A program made the position numbers and the translations under genes. DNA of 64,000 bases. Origin: CAYMJA01 sp964391095. Its GTDB lineage: Bacteria; Patescibacteriota; Minisyncoccia; Minisyncoccales; GWA2-38-27. The notes under the pieces were generated by a model. It ran no database searches, was not told the origin of the DNA, and worked only from the letters and a program-made list of their open reading frames with translations. Below, in pieces: positions 25,091-33,561 of this stretch. How positions within the stretch are numbered: the first letter of the stretch is position 1; the number at the start of each line of letters is the position of its first letter. The stretch lies in assembly GCA_964391095.1 (NCBI GenBank), contig CAYMJA010000002.1:1-64000 (forward strand), read 5' to 3'.

Positions 25091-26191
25091 ATGTTTTTCT
25101 TAAGGAAACTTACCGAAAGATTTAAAATGGTTTTTAGAAAATTCCCTAAAGGTTCCCTTTTATTTTTGGGAATATTTTTGATTGTTCTCCTATTCGGAAT
25201 TTTAGTTTTTGGTCCGAATTTATCCTCAAAATTCCTTTCTTTGAGGAATTTTTCTTTTTTAACAGCCAGCTTCAGGGATAAAATTCAGAGTTCTTCTCAA
25301 GAGTTATTCGTTGAACCGGTAAAAAATTTCTTGAGAGAATCTCCGGAAATGACTTTTGTTCAAGGGAATAGTATAGTTGGGATTTCGTCTCCGGCAACAA
25401 TTACCCCTCAGGTTTTGGGCAGTATATTAGGAAGCGTTGAAACAGGAACAGAAACGAGGAGAGAAATTATTGAATATGTGGTGGAATCGGGCGATACTCT
25501 TTCTTCTATTGCCGCCAAATTTGACGTTTCTTTTAATACGATTTTATGGGCTAATGATTTGAGCGAAAATGCAGTAATTAAACCAGGGCAAAAATTAGTT
25601 ATTTTACCGGTTTCAGGAATTGTTCATCTTGTTAAAAAGGGCGACACTTTAAGTAAAATCGCCGAGACATACAAAGGGAAAGTTGAGGAAATTATTGTTC
25701 TTAATGACCTTTCCGGCGAAGGAGATATTTTTATTGGTGATATTGTAATAATTCCTGATGGAAAGATGCCCTCAAGAATTTCTCATATTGCTTTAACTCC
25801 TTTAGCCGAGTCCTATTTCATCTTTCCTTGTGAAGGGAAAATAAGCCAAGGACTTCATCCCTTTAATGCTGTTGATATTGCTAACAGCTGTGGAAAACCA
25901 GTAGTAGCAGCAGCCAGCGGGACAATTCAGAGAGCCAGCTGGGTTAATAATATTTATGGCAAAAGAGTTACTATTTTACACCCAAATGGCGTAGTTACTT
26001 CTTATAATCATTTGTCTAAGGTTTTAGTTACTTCGGGCCAAACAGTAAGCGCCGGAGATATTATCGGTCATATAGGAAATACTGGTTATACCTTAGGCGC
26101 TACTGGTTGCCATCTTCATTTTGCGGTTAGGAATGCAAAAAACTTTTTAGCTAAGTATTCAGTAGGAACCTATCTAAGTTGGAAGAAATAA
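25091..26191 (+). CDS. LysM-containing M23 family metallopeptidase
   Basis: 366 residues. One N-terminal membrane anchor (about 21-42), then two LysM domains (about 134-178, 'YVVESGDTLSSIAAKF'; 182-226, 'HLVKKGDTLSKIAETY') that bind peptidoglycan. A C-terminal LytM/M23 domain has 'QGLHPFNAVDIA', 'YNHLSK' and 'GCHLHFAV', giving the zinc ligands and catalytic His. It is an envelope endopeptidase or a regulator of cell-wall hydrolysis on the outer face of the membrane. Confidence 0.92.
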   Translation: MFFLRKLTERFKMVFRKFPKGSLLFLGIFLIVLLFGILVFGPNLSSKFLSLRNFSFLTASFRDKIQSSSQELFVEPVKNFLRESPEMTFVQGNSIVGISSPATITPQVLGSILGSVETGTETRREIIEYVVESGDTLSSIAAKFDVSFNTILWANDLSENAVIKPGQKLVILPVSGIVHLVKKGDTLSKIAETYKGKVEEIIVLNDLSGEGDIFIGDIVIIPDGKMPSRISHIALTPLAESYFIFPCEGKISQGLHPFNAVDIANSCGKPVVAAASGTIQRASWVNNIYGKRVTILHPNGVVTSYNHLSKVLVTSGQTVSAGDIIGHIGNTGYTLGATGCHLHFAVRNAKNFLAKYSVGTYLSWKK

Positions 26192-26218
26192 AAATAGCAA
26201 ATATTATAGATAGTAAGC

Positions 26219-26249
26219 AAAAAAGCATCTCTATTGAGAATGCTTTTTT
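26219..26249 (+). terminator. terminator abutting the assembly gap
   Basis: AAAAGCATTCTC-type stem (AAAAGCAT and ATGCTTTT around CTCTATTGAG) followed by T residues, cut by the run of N. Confidence 0.7.
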
Positions 26250-26349
26250 NNNNNNNNNNNNNNNNNNNNNNNNNNNNNNNNNNNNNNNNNNNNNNNNNNN
26301 NNNNNNNNNNNNNNNNNNNNNNNNNNNNNNNNNNNNNNNNNNNNNNNNN
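26250..26349. other. assembly gap, 100 N
   Basis: Exactly 100 N, so the true length is unknown. It hides the 3' end of the comM gene. Confidence 0.99.
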
Positions 26350-27923
26350 GTTAAATGGTTGTAAGAAATATTTTCCGAATAATCTAAATCAGCAATAGTT
26401 CGGGCTACTTTTAAAACTCGGTGATAACCACGGGCAGAAAGTTTTCCCGAGTCAACGAAACGTTTCAAAATATTTTTAGACCTGAAATCAATTTGGCAGT
26501 ATTTTTTAATTTGAGGAATTTTCATTTCAGAATTGACAAAACTATCTGCTGACGAAAACCGTTCTCTTTGGATTTCTCGGGCTTTTTCTATTTTTTCTCT
26601 TATCTTAGAGCTAGAGTTTTTTTCGTCAGGAGCAGTTAATTTTTCAAACTTTACTTGAGGAACATTAATAAAAAGGTCAATACGGTCAATTAAGGGTCCT
26701 GAGAGTTTTCTTCTATATTTGGCAATTTGGGAAGGTGTACACTGGCAAACCTTATTTGGGTCGTTGTAATGACCGCAGGGACAAGGATTTGCAGCGGCAA
26801 CAAGAGTAAAACGAGCCGGAAAGGTTAAATGGTGTTTAGCCCTTAAAATAGTAATTGTTCCGTCTTCTAAGGGTTGGCGTAAACTTTCTAAAACATCTCT
26901 ATGAAATTCCGGGAATTCATCTAAAAATAAAACGCCTCGATGGGCTAAAGTTATTTCTCCGGCTTTTGGGGGATTCCCTCCGCCGATTAAGGCCGCTTCA
27001 GAAGCAGTGTGATGAGGAGAACGAAAAGGTCGGTAGTTAATTAGAGGTTTTTCTTTTGGTAATAGTCCGGCGACGCTGTAGATTTTAGTGACTTCTAATG
27101 ATTCTTCAAAAGCAAGGTCGGGCAAAATGGATGGAAGAGAACTGGCTAAAAGGCTTTTTCCCGTACCAGGGGGTCCCTGCATTAATAGATTGTGGCCTCC
27201 GGCAGCAGTAATTTCTAATGCTCTTTTAGCGCTTTCTTGACCCTTAATCCAACTTAGATCCATCGGATAGTTTGGTCTTTCTAAGAAGTCCTTAATGTTA
27301 ATTTTGAAGGGAGCTATTTGAATTTTTCCTTCCAAGTAATCAACGGTGTCTTTTAAGGATTCCACTCCGATTATTTTTACCCCGTTAGAGATTTGTTCTC
27401 TTTGTGCCTTTTCCTTATCTTCAGAATCTCTAACGGGGTTAGGATTTTGTTCGCTTTTTTCAGAAGCTGAAACCAAGGCAGCTTCCGGAGCATTAGCTTT
27501 TGGCAAGATTATTTCTTTCCAACCTTTTGCTTTGGCGGCGAGAGTAAGAGAAAGCACTCCTTTTATTGGTCTTAATTTGCCATCTAAGGATAGTTCCCCA
27601 ATAAAAATTTTTTCTTGGGAATTAAATTTAATCTGACCAGATGCAGATAAATATCCCAAAGCAATTGGAAGGTCATACAAAGAACCTTCTTTCTTTAGGT
27701 CGGCGGGAGCTAAGTTTACCAGAATTCTCTGGGGTTGTTGATAGGGAGATTGAAAACCCGAACTTTTAATTGCTGCTCCAACTCTTTCTTTTGATTCCTC
27801 TACCGCTTTATCAGGCAGGCCGACGATATTAAAACAGCGGAGACCGTAAGAGATGTCTGTTTCTACTTCAATAATTTGAGCATCAAGCCCGGTAATAGCT
27901 GCTGAAAAAACCTTAGAAGACAT
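26350..27923 (-). CDS. comM: ComM/YifB Mg-chelatase-like AAA+ ATPase, 3' end in gap
   Basis: About 524 residues visible. It has the N-terminal Lon-like fold ('GLPDKAVEESKERVGAAI'), Walker A 'LLMQGPPGTGKSLLASSLP', Walker B 'RGVLFLDEFPEF' and the 'ANPCPCGHY' Cys-rich motif. The sequence breaks off at 'ADLDYSENISYNHL', where the short C-terminal 'AEA-QYR' segment should follow, inside the gap. ComM is a hexameric branch-migration helicase used when incoming DNA is recombined in transformation. A 59-bp coding palindromic element adds about 20 residues (27380-27438). Confidence 0.93.
27380..27438 (-). repeat. 59-bp coding palindromic element, copy in comM
   Basis: Arms CCCCGTTAGAGAT and ATCTCTAACGGGG; encodes NPVRD...ISNGV in the same frame as in rsmA. 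It lies between the Lon-like domain and the AAA+ domain. Confidence 0.9.
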
Positions 27924-28350
27924 AATTTAAGCCAAGTTCTTTGGCAACGTCCGGGTCAAGATTAGTGGTAATTAAACCTTTGATTTCCTCTGGCTTAACC
28001 CATTTAATTTCTGCTATCTCGTGGGGTTCTTTTGGTTCAGCGATTGGGTTTGGTGAAGCCAACTCGCACAAATGATAGACAACCATTACAAAAAATTGAG
28101 GGTGCATACGAAGCGCTATTTGTTTAATTGGATTGACATCGTAACCAGTTTCATCTAATGTCTCTCTTTTGACGCACTCTTCCCTGGTTTCATTTAGACG
28201 TTGTTTTCCGCCGGGAAAAGCCCAAAGGAGAATTGAACCGTTTCTTCCTCTTTCTTTTTTTACTCGCCTAATCATTAATACTTGACCTTGTTTATTCACA
28301 ACCACAGATAGATTGATAAAATCTTTAGCTTCAATGTTTTTATTTTCCAT
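27913..28350 (-). CDS. Nudix hydrolase
   Basis: 145 residues. The Nudix box 'GGKQRLNETREECVKRET' continuing 'LDETGY' is complete (GX5EX7REUXEEXGU). It hydrolyses nucleoside diphosphate derivatives; the substrate is not predictable. Its 3' end overlaps the comM start by 11 nt, so the two are co-translated. Confidence 0.9.
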   Translation of the reverse strand: MENKNIEAKDFINLSVVVNKQGQVLMIRRVKKERGRNGSILLWAFPGGKQRLNETREECVKRETLDETGYDVNPIKQIALRMHPQFFVMVVYHLCELASPNPIAEPKEPHEIAEIKWVKPEEIKGLITTNLDPDVAKELGLNYVF

Positions 28351-28425
28351 AAACTTTAAATAATTTAAATTATTATAGTTTGCTTTAATATCTAAAATTA
28401 TTTCATATATTTTCTAAAATAACAA

Positions 28426-28450
28426 GAAAGAGCAGAGCTCTTTTCTTTTT
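28426..28450 (+). other. AAGAAAGAGC palindrome before pilin-like gene
   Basis: AAGAAAGAGC and GCTCTTTTCTTT form a hairpin upstream of the gene at 28476. It could be a terminator or an operator. Confidence 0.4.
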
Positions 28451-28475
28451 TAAAAAATTTGGTACAATTAAACCA

Positions 28476-28962
28476 ATGAGAAAAATATCTTTAATATTTT
28501 TTTTAGCTTTGTTATTTTTATCTTTTAGTCCTAACTTAATCCAAGCAGCTGGTTTGGTGCCTTGCGGTGGAGAGGGTGAACCCGTTTGTCAGCTCTGTCA
28601 TTTTTTTGTAATGTTTGATAATATTATTGATTTTCTTTTANNNNNNNNNNNNNNNNNNNNNNNNNNNNNNNNNNNNNNNNNNNNNNNNNNNNNNNNNNNN
28701 NNNNNNNNNNNNNNNNNNNNNNNNNNNNNNNNNNNNNNNNTTTATGTATATTCTTGCTTATGCTGGTGGAGTTGAAAAAGGTCCGGAAATGATTTCCCAA
28801 GCCAAACGTTTGTTTACAGCCGTGGCAATCGGCCTTTTAATAATTTATGGAGCTTTTCTTATTGTTGGATTATTTTTTCAGTTTATTGGATTAAATACTT
28901 GGACAACTGATATTTATCATACCTGGTGGGAAAGTGGCCTTTTTGAAATCCCTTGTCCCTAA
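28476..28962 (+). CDS. VirB2-like pilin/membrane protein, interrupted by assembly gap
   Basis: The N-terminus has a signal peptide (to 'NLIQA') and 'GLVPCGGEGEPVCQLCHFFV', a Cys-containing stretch before a hydrophobic helix. After the 100-N gap the frame resumes with 'AYAGGVEKGPEMISQAKRLF', a second helix ('AIGLLIIYGAFLIVGLFFQF') and a short tail. Two helices separated by a 'G..KG.E.IS.AK' loop is the same plan as the three pilin-like genes at 3.9-8.7 kb, without a large tail. This could therefore be the real pilin subunit. The two halves are in different frames across the gap because the N count is arbitrary. Confidence 0.7.
28641..28740. other. assembly gap, 100 N
   Basis: A 100-N placeholder within the pilin-like gene. 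Confidence 0.99.
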
Positions 28963-28969
28963 ATTATTC

Positions 28970-29041
28970 GCCCCCATAACTCAATTGGCAGAGTAGTTGC
29001 CTCTTAAGCAATTAGTCCAGGTTCGAGTCCTGGTGGGGGCA
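28970..29041 (+). tRNA. tRNA-Lys (CTT)
   Basis: 72 nt cloverleaf: acceptor GCCCCCA/TGGGGGC, anticodon loop CTCTTAA, T-arm GGTTCGAGTCC, discriminator A; CCA is not encoded. Confidence 0.95.
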
Positions 29042-29058
29042 CGATGATATAAAGTATT

Positions 29059-29325
29059 ATGTTAACTCCAAAAGAAAAAACAAAGATTATCAAAAAATAT
29101 AAACTTCACGAAACAGACACTGGGTCTGATGAAGTTCAAATTGCCCTGCTTACAGAAGAGATTAAAAGATTACTTTCACATTTGAAAAAGCACTCTAAAG
29201 ATATTCATTCTAGGAGAGGACTTTTAGCTATGGTGGAAAAAAGAAGAAAACTTTTAAAATATCTACAAGAAAAGCATGAAAAGAGGTATAATAAGATTAT
29301 TAAAACAATAGGACTTAAAAGATAA
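29059..29325 (+). CDS. rpsO: 30S ribosomal protein S15
   Basis: 88 residues, the standard size. '[19 protein letters not shown]' and '[20 protein letters not shown]' are S15 signatures. It binds the central domain of 16S rRNA early in 30S assembly. It is followed by a NYN gene and pnp; rpsO-pnp proximity is common. Confidence 0.98.
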   Translation: MLTPKEKTKIIKKYKLHETDTGSDEVQIALLTEEIKRLLSHLKKHSKDIHSRRGLLAMVEKRRKLLKYLQEKHEKRYNKIIKTIGLKR

Positions 29326-29329
29326 CTTT

Positions 29330-29833
29330 ATGGTCATTAAACACATTGGACAAAGGATAGGCGTCTTAATTGATGTCCAAAACCTTTATCATTCAGCCAA
29401 AAATTTATATCAAGCTCGGGTTAATTTTCGAGAAGTTTTAAAATTAGCTGTTAGTAAAAGGAATTTAATTAGGGTTTTTGCTTATGTGGTGAGAACAAAG
29501 AGCGGAGAAGAAAAACCCTTTTTTGAAGCCCTAATTAAACTCGGAATTGAAACAAGAGTGAGAGATCTTCAGGAATTTTATGGAGGAGCAAAAAAAGCAG
29601 ATTGGGATGTAGGCATTGTCATTGACGCTATAAGGATAGCTCCAAGTGTTGATACTTTGATTCTTGCTTCCGGCGACGGAGATTTTATTGCTTTAGTTGA
29701 ATATTTAAAGAATCAGGGGAAAAGAGTGGAAGTTATTGCTTTTGGAAGGTCAACTTCTGCTCTTTTAAGGGAAGTGGCTGATGAATTTATTGACCTGGAA
29801 GGAGCGCCTGAAAAATATTTGTTAAAAAAGTGA
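29330..29833 (+). CDS. NYN domain (LabA/DUF88-like) putative RNase
   Basis: 167 residues with the PIN-like NYN fold. 'GVLIDVQNLYHSAKNL' holds the first acidic residue, 'KADWDVGIVIDAIRI' the second, and 'LILASGDGDFIALVEYLKNQ' the third cluster. NYN proteins are metal-dependent nucleases acting on RNA. It sits between rpsO and pnp and overlaps the pnp start by 4 nt, so a role in RNA turnover with PNPase is a reasonable inference. Confidence 0.85.
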   Translation: MVIKHIGQRIGVLIDVQNLYHSAKNLYQARVNFREVLKLAVSKRNLIRVFAYVVRTKSGEEKPFFEALIKLGIETRVRDLQEFYGGAKKADWDVGIVIDAIRIAPSVDTLILASGDGDFIALVEYLKNQGKRVEVIAFGRSTSALLREVADEFIDLEGAPEKYLLKK

Positions 29834-31929
29834 AAAGAAATAAATTTAATCTAAAAATAGCAGGGAAAAATATTGAGGTTGAAGCAAGGAATTTAGCCGA
29901 ACAGGCAAATGGCGATGTTTTGGTCCGTTGCGGCGATACCTTGGTGTTGGCTACTTGTGTGATGGGAAAAGAAGATCAAGAAAGTCTTGGTTTTTTCCCG
30001 TTAACAGTTGAATATAGAGAGAAATATTATGCTGCTGGGAAAATCAAGGGTTCTCGATATATTAAAAGAGAGGGTCGTCCTTCTGATGAAGCAGTTTGTA
30101 ATGCTCGGCTCATTGACCGGGCTATTCGGCCGAGATTCCCTGAATATCTATTTAGAGGGGTTCAGGTAATAACAACCGTTCTTTCTTGGGATGGTCAAAA
30201 TGACCCCGATATTATTGGTTTGTTAGCCGCCTCTTTTGCTTTATCTATTTCTGATATACCCTGGCTCGGTCCTATCGCAGCGGTTAGGATTGGTCGGATA
30301 AATGGAGAGTTTGTTTTAAACCCGACTTATGAAGAAAGAGAGAACAGCGAAATAGATCTTATTTTTGCCGGAGGAGAAAAAGACGAAAAGATTCTAATTA
30401 ATATGATTGAGGGGGGTTTTGAAGAAGTTGAAGAGAATATAGTTTTAGAGGCTTTAAATTTTTCAAAAGAATATTTAAAAGAACTTATTGTTTTTCAAAA
30501 AGAAGTTATAGAAAAAATAGAAACAGAGAAAATTCAGATAGAATATCTTCCTCAAGATACTGTTTTAGAAAAAGAAATTAGAGAATTTTTAGGGAAAAAA
30601 TTAGAAGATGTTATTTTTCAAAAAGGTAAAACCAAGGACACAGAAGAGCTTAATAATCTAAAAAAAGAGTTAATCTCTTTTATTGAAGAAAAATACCCTG
30701 GAGAAGGGAAAACAAGATATGCTCAAGATTTTTTTGAGAGGGAGATTGATTACCTGATTCATAAAAATGTTATAAAATATAACAAGAGGCCAGATGGCAG
30801 AAAATTGGACGAAATAAGAGAGATTCATTGCGAGGCCGGCCTTTTGCCGAGAACTCATGGTTCGGGTCTGTTCTGTCGAGGGAAAACCAAGGCCTTGTCT
30901 ATTTTAACTTTAGGAGGTCCCGGAGACCAGCAGTTATTAGAAGGTATGGAGATTGTTGGTAAAAAAAGGTTTATGCATCATTATAATTTCCCTCCTTATT
31001 CGGTTGGAGAGGTTAGGCCATTAAGAGGTCCCGGGAGAAGAGAAATCGGTCACGGCATGTTAGCAGAAAAAGCCCTTTTGTCCTTAATTCCCGATTTTGA
31101 AGAATTTCCTTATACTATAAGAGTGGTCTCGGAAATGCTTTCTTCTAACGGTTCTACTTCTATGGCTTCGGTTTGCGGTTCTTCCTTGGCTCTTATGGAT
31201 GCCGGAGTGCCCATAAAGAGGCCAGTTGCCGGCATTGCTGTTGGCCTGCTCCAAGACGAGGAGACAGGCGATTACAAAGTTTTAACCGACATTCAGGGAC
31301 CAGAAGACCATTATGGAGATATGGACCTTAAGGTTGCCGGAACCAGAAAAGGAATTACTGCTATCCAAATGGATGTCAAAATTCAGGGGATAACTGAGCC
31401 CATTATGAAAGAGGCCTTATTAAGGGCTAGAAAAGCAAGGTTGGAGATTTTAGATTCAATGGAGAAAATTTTAGCGAGACCTAGGGTCGAACTATCGCCC
31501 TATGCCCCCAAAATTTTAACCGTTCAAATTAATCCGGAGAAAATCGGGGAAGTAATAGGACCGGGAGGGAAGGTGATTAATAAAATTATTGAAGAAACTG
31601 GTGCAGCAATAGACATTCAAGAGTCCGGACTTATTTTTGTTACTTCGGAGAAAGAGGAAGCAGCTAAACAAGCAATTGTTCAAATAAAAAACATCACCAG
31701 AGAGGTTGAAATTGGAGAAATTTTCCAGGGTAAAGTGAAAAGGATTTTGGATTTCGGTGCTTTTGTGGAAATTCTGCCAGGGCAGGAAGGACTAATTCAT
31801 ATTTCTAAATTAGGTCCCGGAAGGGTAAAAAAAGTTGAAGATGTAGTAAGAATTGGAGATATAGTTTCAGTAGAAGTGATCTCTATTGATGAACAGGGTA
31901 GAATTAATTTAAAATTAATAAAGAATTAG
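29830..31929 (+). CDS. pnp: polynucleotide phosphorylase
   Basis: 699 residues starting at GTG 29830, which overlaps the upstream stop. Two RNase PH domains (about 1-220 and 310-540), the second with 'FMHHYNFPPYSVGEVRPLRG' and 'SNGSTSMASVCGSSLALMDA', then KH ('IGPGGKVINKIIEETGAAID' region) and S1 ('GKVKRILDFGAFVEILPGQE'). It degrades RNA 3'-5' with phosphate. Full length and intact. Confidence 0.97.
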   Translation: MKRNKFNLKIAGKNIEVEARNLAEQANGDVLVRCGDTLVLATCVMGKEDQESLGFFPLTVEYREKYYAAGKIKGSRYIKREGRPSDEAVCNARLIDRAIRPRFPEYLFRGVQVITTVLSWDGQNDPDIIGLLAASFALSISDIPWLGPIAAVRIGRINGEFVLNPTYEERENSEIDLIFAGGEKDEKILINMIEGGFEEVEENIVLEALNFSKEYLKELIVFQKEVIEKIETEKIQIEYLPQDTVLEKEIREFLGKKLEDVIFQKGKTKDTEELNNLKKELISFIEEKYPGEGKTRYAQDFFEREIDYLIHKNVIKYNKRPDGRKLDEIREIHCEAGLLPRTHGSGLFCRGKTKALSILTLGGPGDQQLLEGMEIVGKKRFMHHYNFPPYSVGEVRPLRGPGRREIGHGMLAEKALLSLIPDFEEFPYTIRVVSEMLSSNGSTSMASVCGSSLALMDAGVPIKRPVAGIAVGLLQDEETGDYKVLTDIQGPEDHYGDMDLKVAGTRKGITAIQMDVKIQGITEPIMKEALLRARKARLEILDSMEKILARPRVELSPYAPKILTVQINPEKIGEVIGPGGKVINKIIEETGAAIDIQESGLIFVTSEKEEAAKQAIVQIKNITREVEIGEIFQGKVKRILDFGAFVEILPGQEGLIHISKLGPGRVKKVEDVVRIGDIVSVEVISIDEQGRINLKLIKN

Positions 31930-31956
31930 TATCTCCTGCGTCAAAAAATAGTCTTC

Positions 31957-32112
31957 GGGCAGCTTACCTCAGGGGACACGCAGTCAGCTTAAAAGGTAAA
32001 ACAAAGTCATTATCAGCTGTTGCTATTTCTCGCCGAGCCTTAATATCTTTAGAAGAAAATTCAAACCTATTCTTGGGCTCGGCTGCGAAGTGTCCCCTTC
32101 GGCAAGCTGCCC
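31957..32112. ncRNA. 156-bp structured inverted-repeat region, possible ncRNA
   Basis: Outer arms GGGCAGCTT (31957-31965) and AAGCTGCCC (32104-32112), then AGGGGACAC (31971-31979) and GTGTCCCCT (32090-32098), separated by 5-nt internal loops. An inner stem pairs CGCCGAGCC with GGGCTCGGCTG. It lies in the 224-bp spacer between pnp and the coiled-coil gene. No tRNA-like ends, open frame or terminator is seen. It could be a structured RNA on either strand or a long palindromic repeat. Confidence 0.45.
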
Positions 32113-32153
32113 TCCTACTAACCAATTTTTAATTATTCGTAATTCGTAGGGTT

Positions 32154-33542
32154 ATGCCTGAAGAAAAAATTTTAAAAAGAGGAGCCATTAGGACAATGAA
32201 AGAAGATATTATTAGGGCTCAGAGAGGAGAATCTGTGGTAGAGTTTGAATTGGAGCCAGCAATATCAACGATATTAGAACCAGGATTGAAAGAAAGAGAA
32301 AGATTAGAAAAGTTAAGAAAAGAAAAACCAGAAGAAAGAGAAAAAGAAATGATAAAAGAGAAAGAAGCGAGGGAAGAACAAGCAAGGAGGGCGAGAGAAG
32401 AGGAAGAAAGAAAAAGAAAAGAGGAAGAACAGCGAAAAGCAATAAAAGAGGAGAGGGAAGAAAAGATGGAAGAAGAGCAGAGAAAAAGAGAGGAGAAGCG
32501 GAAGAAGAGAGAGGAAAGGGAACGAAAAGAGGCCCTAAAAATGGCTGAGATAAGAGAAAAAGCCCCCCGGGAGCTTGATAGAGAAAGAGAACCTGAGATA
32601 ACAAGAGAGGGATTAGAAGAAGAAAGAAATAAAATCAGAAAAGCTCTTAGAGAACTGGATGTAGAAAAAAGACCTTTAGAGAAAAAGAAAGCAGAACTTT
32701 TAGAAAAGATGGAAAAGGTTAAAAAGAGTTTTCAGGATATCGTAGAAAAAGAAAAAAGGATTGAAGAAAAAGAAGTATTCATTGAAGAAAAGGAAGAACA
32801 AGCCGTGATTCCTCAAGAGAAGAGGCGAATAGAGATGAAAAGGCAGAAGATAGAGGATGAAAGAAAGGAATTGGAGAAAAAGAGATGGCCCTGGGATGAA
32901 AAATTAAAAGAAGCAGAAGATCAAATAAGAGAGGTTGAAATAGAGAGTCTAAAAATAGAAGCCAAGAAAGAGGAATTGCTCAAAAAACAAGAAGAGATTT
33001 TAGAAAGAGAAAAGGAGGTTCAATTAAAAATAGAAAAGAGAGAACTGGAGAAAGAACTCCAAGATTTAGAGCAGACAAGAAAATCTTGGGAAACAAAAAA
33101 AGCTGATTTTTCCGCTCAACTGGCTAAAGTTGAAAAGGAATTAGAAACAATTTTAGCCGAGGAAAGGAGAATTGAAGAAGACAAAAAAGCAATTGAAGAA
33201 GAAGAAAGAATAGTAAAAAAATTAACAGAAAAAAAGGAATTAGAAAAAGAAAGATGGGAGGTAGGAAAAAAAAGAAGAAAAATTGAAACAGAAAGATGGG
33301 CTAAGGAAGAAGAAAAACAGAGATTAGAAGTCAGGTTAAAAGGAATAGAAATAAGATTGGGAAATCTTACTGAAAGAGAAAGCGAGATAAATGAAAGGTT
33401 GGAAGAAACAGCTCATCCAGAAATAAAAGCAGAAAAAGCAAGAAAAAAAGAAGAAGAAAAAGAAAAACCAGCAGCATCCAAACTGGTGGCCAAGGAAGAA
33501 AAAAAAGAAGTTGATATATCAGATTTAGAATTTAAACTTTAA
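32154..33542 (+). CDS. highly charged coiled-coil protein
   Basis: 462 residues, almost entirely Glu/Lys/Arg-rich heptad sequence from residue 40 to 440, with no membrane segment and no recognised domain. The N-terminal 40 residues ('KRGAIRTMKEDIIRAQRGES') are the only part with mixed composition and may be the functional end. Such proteins act as filaments or spacers. It precedes the membrane protein at 33562 by 19 nt and shares its charged style, so they may form one assembly (inference). Confidence 0.65.
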   Translation: MPEEKILKRGAIRTMKEDIIRAQRGESVVEFELEPAISTILEPGLKERERLEKLRKEKPEEREKEMIKEKEAREEQARRAREEEERKRKEEEQRKAIKEEREEKMEEEQRKREEKRKKREERERKEALKMAEIREKAPRELDREREPEITREGLEEERNKIRKALRELDVEKRPLEKKKAELLEKMEKVKKSFQDIVEKEKRIEEKEVFIEEKEEQAVIPQEKRRIEMKRQKIEDERKELEKKRWPWDEKLKEAEDQIREVEIESLKIEAKKEELLKKQEEILEREKEVQLKIEKRELEKELQDLEQTRKSWETKKADFSAQLAKVEKELETILAEERRIEEDKKAIEEEERIVKKLTEKKELEKERWEVGKKRRKIETERWAKEEEKQRLEVRLKGIEIRLGNLTERESEINERLEETAHPEIKAEKARKKEEEKEKPAASKLVAKEEKKEVDISDLEFKL

Positions 33543-33561
33543 TATTTTGCTAACCTTAATT

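Noticed and set aside
26151..26249. comM C-terminus continuing past the gap on the minus strand
   Set aside because: That stretch is antisense to the M23 peptidase gene and its terminator; the frame across 100 N is arbitrary.
31957..32112. tmRNA on the minus strand (a GCAACAGCTGATAATGAC stretch looks like a tag start)
   Set aside because: No tRNA-like 5' or 3' ends, no T-arm sequence and no convincing tag ending in a stop; flanks are pnp coding sequence.
32212..32604. Open frame on the minus strand opposite the coiled-coil gene
   Set aside because: Leu/Ser/Phe-rich shadow of a Glu/Lys-rich gene; no start signal or homology.
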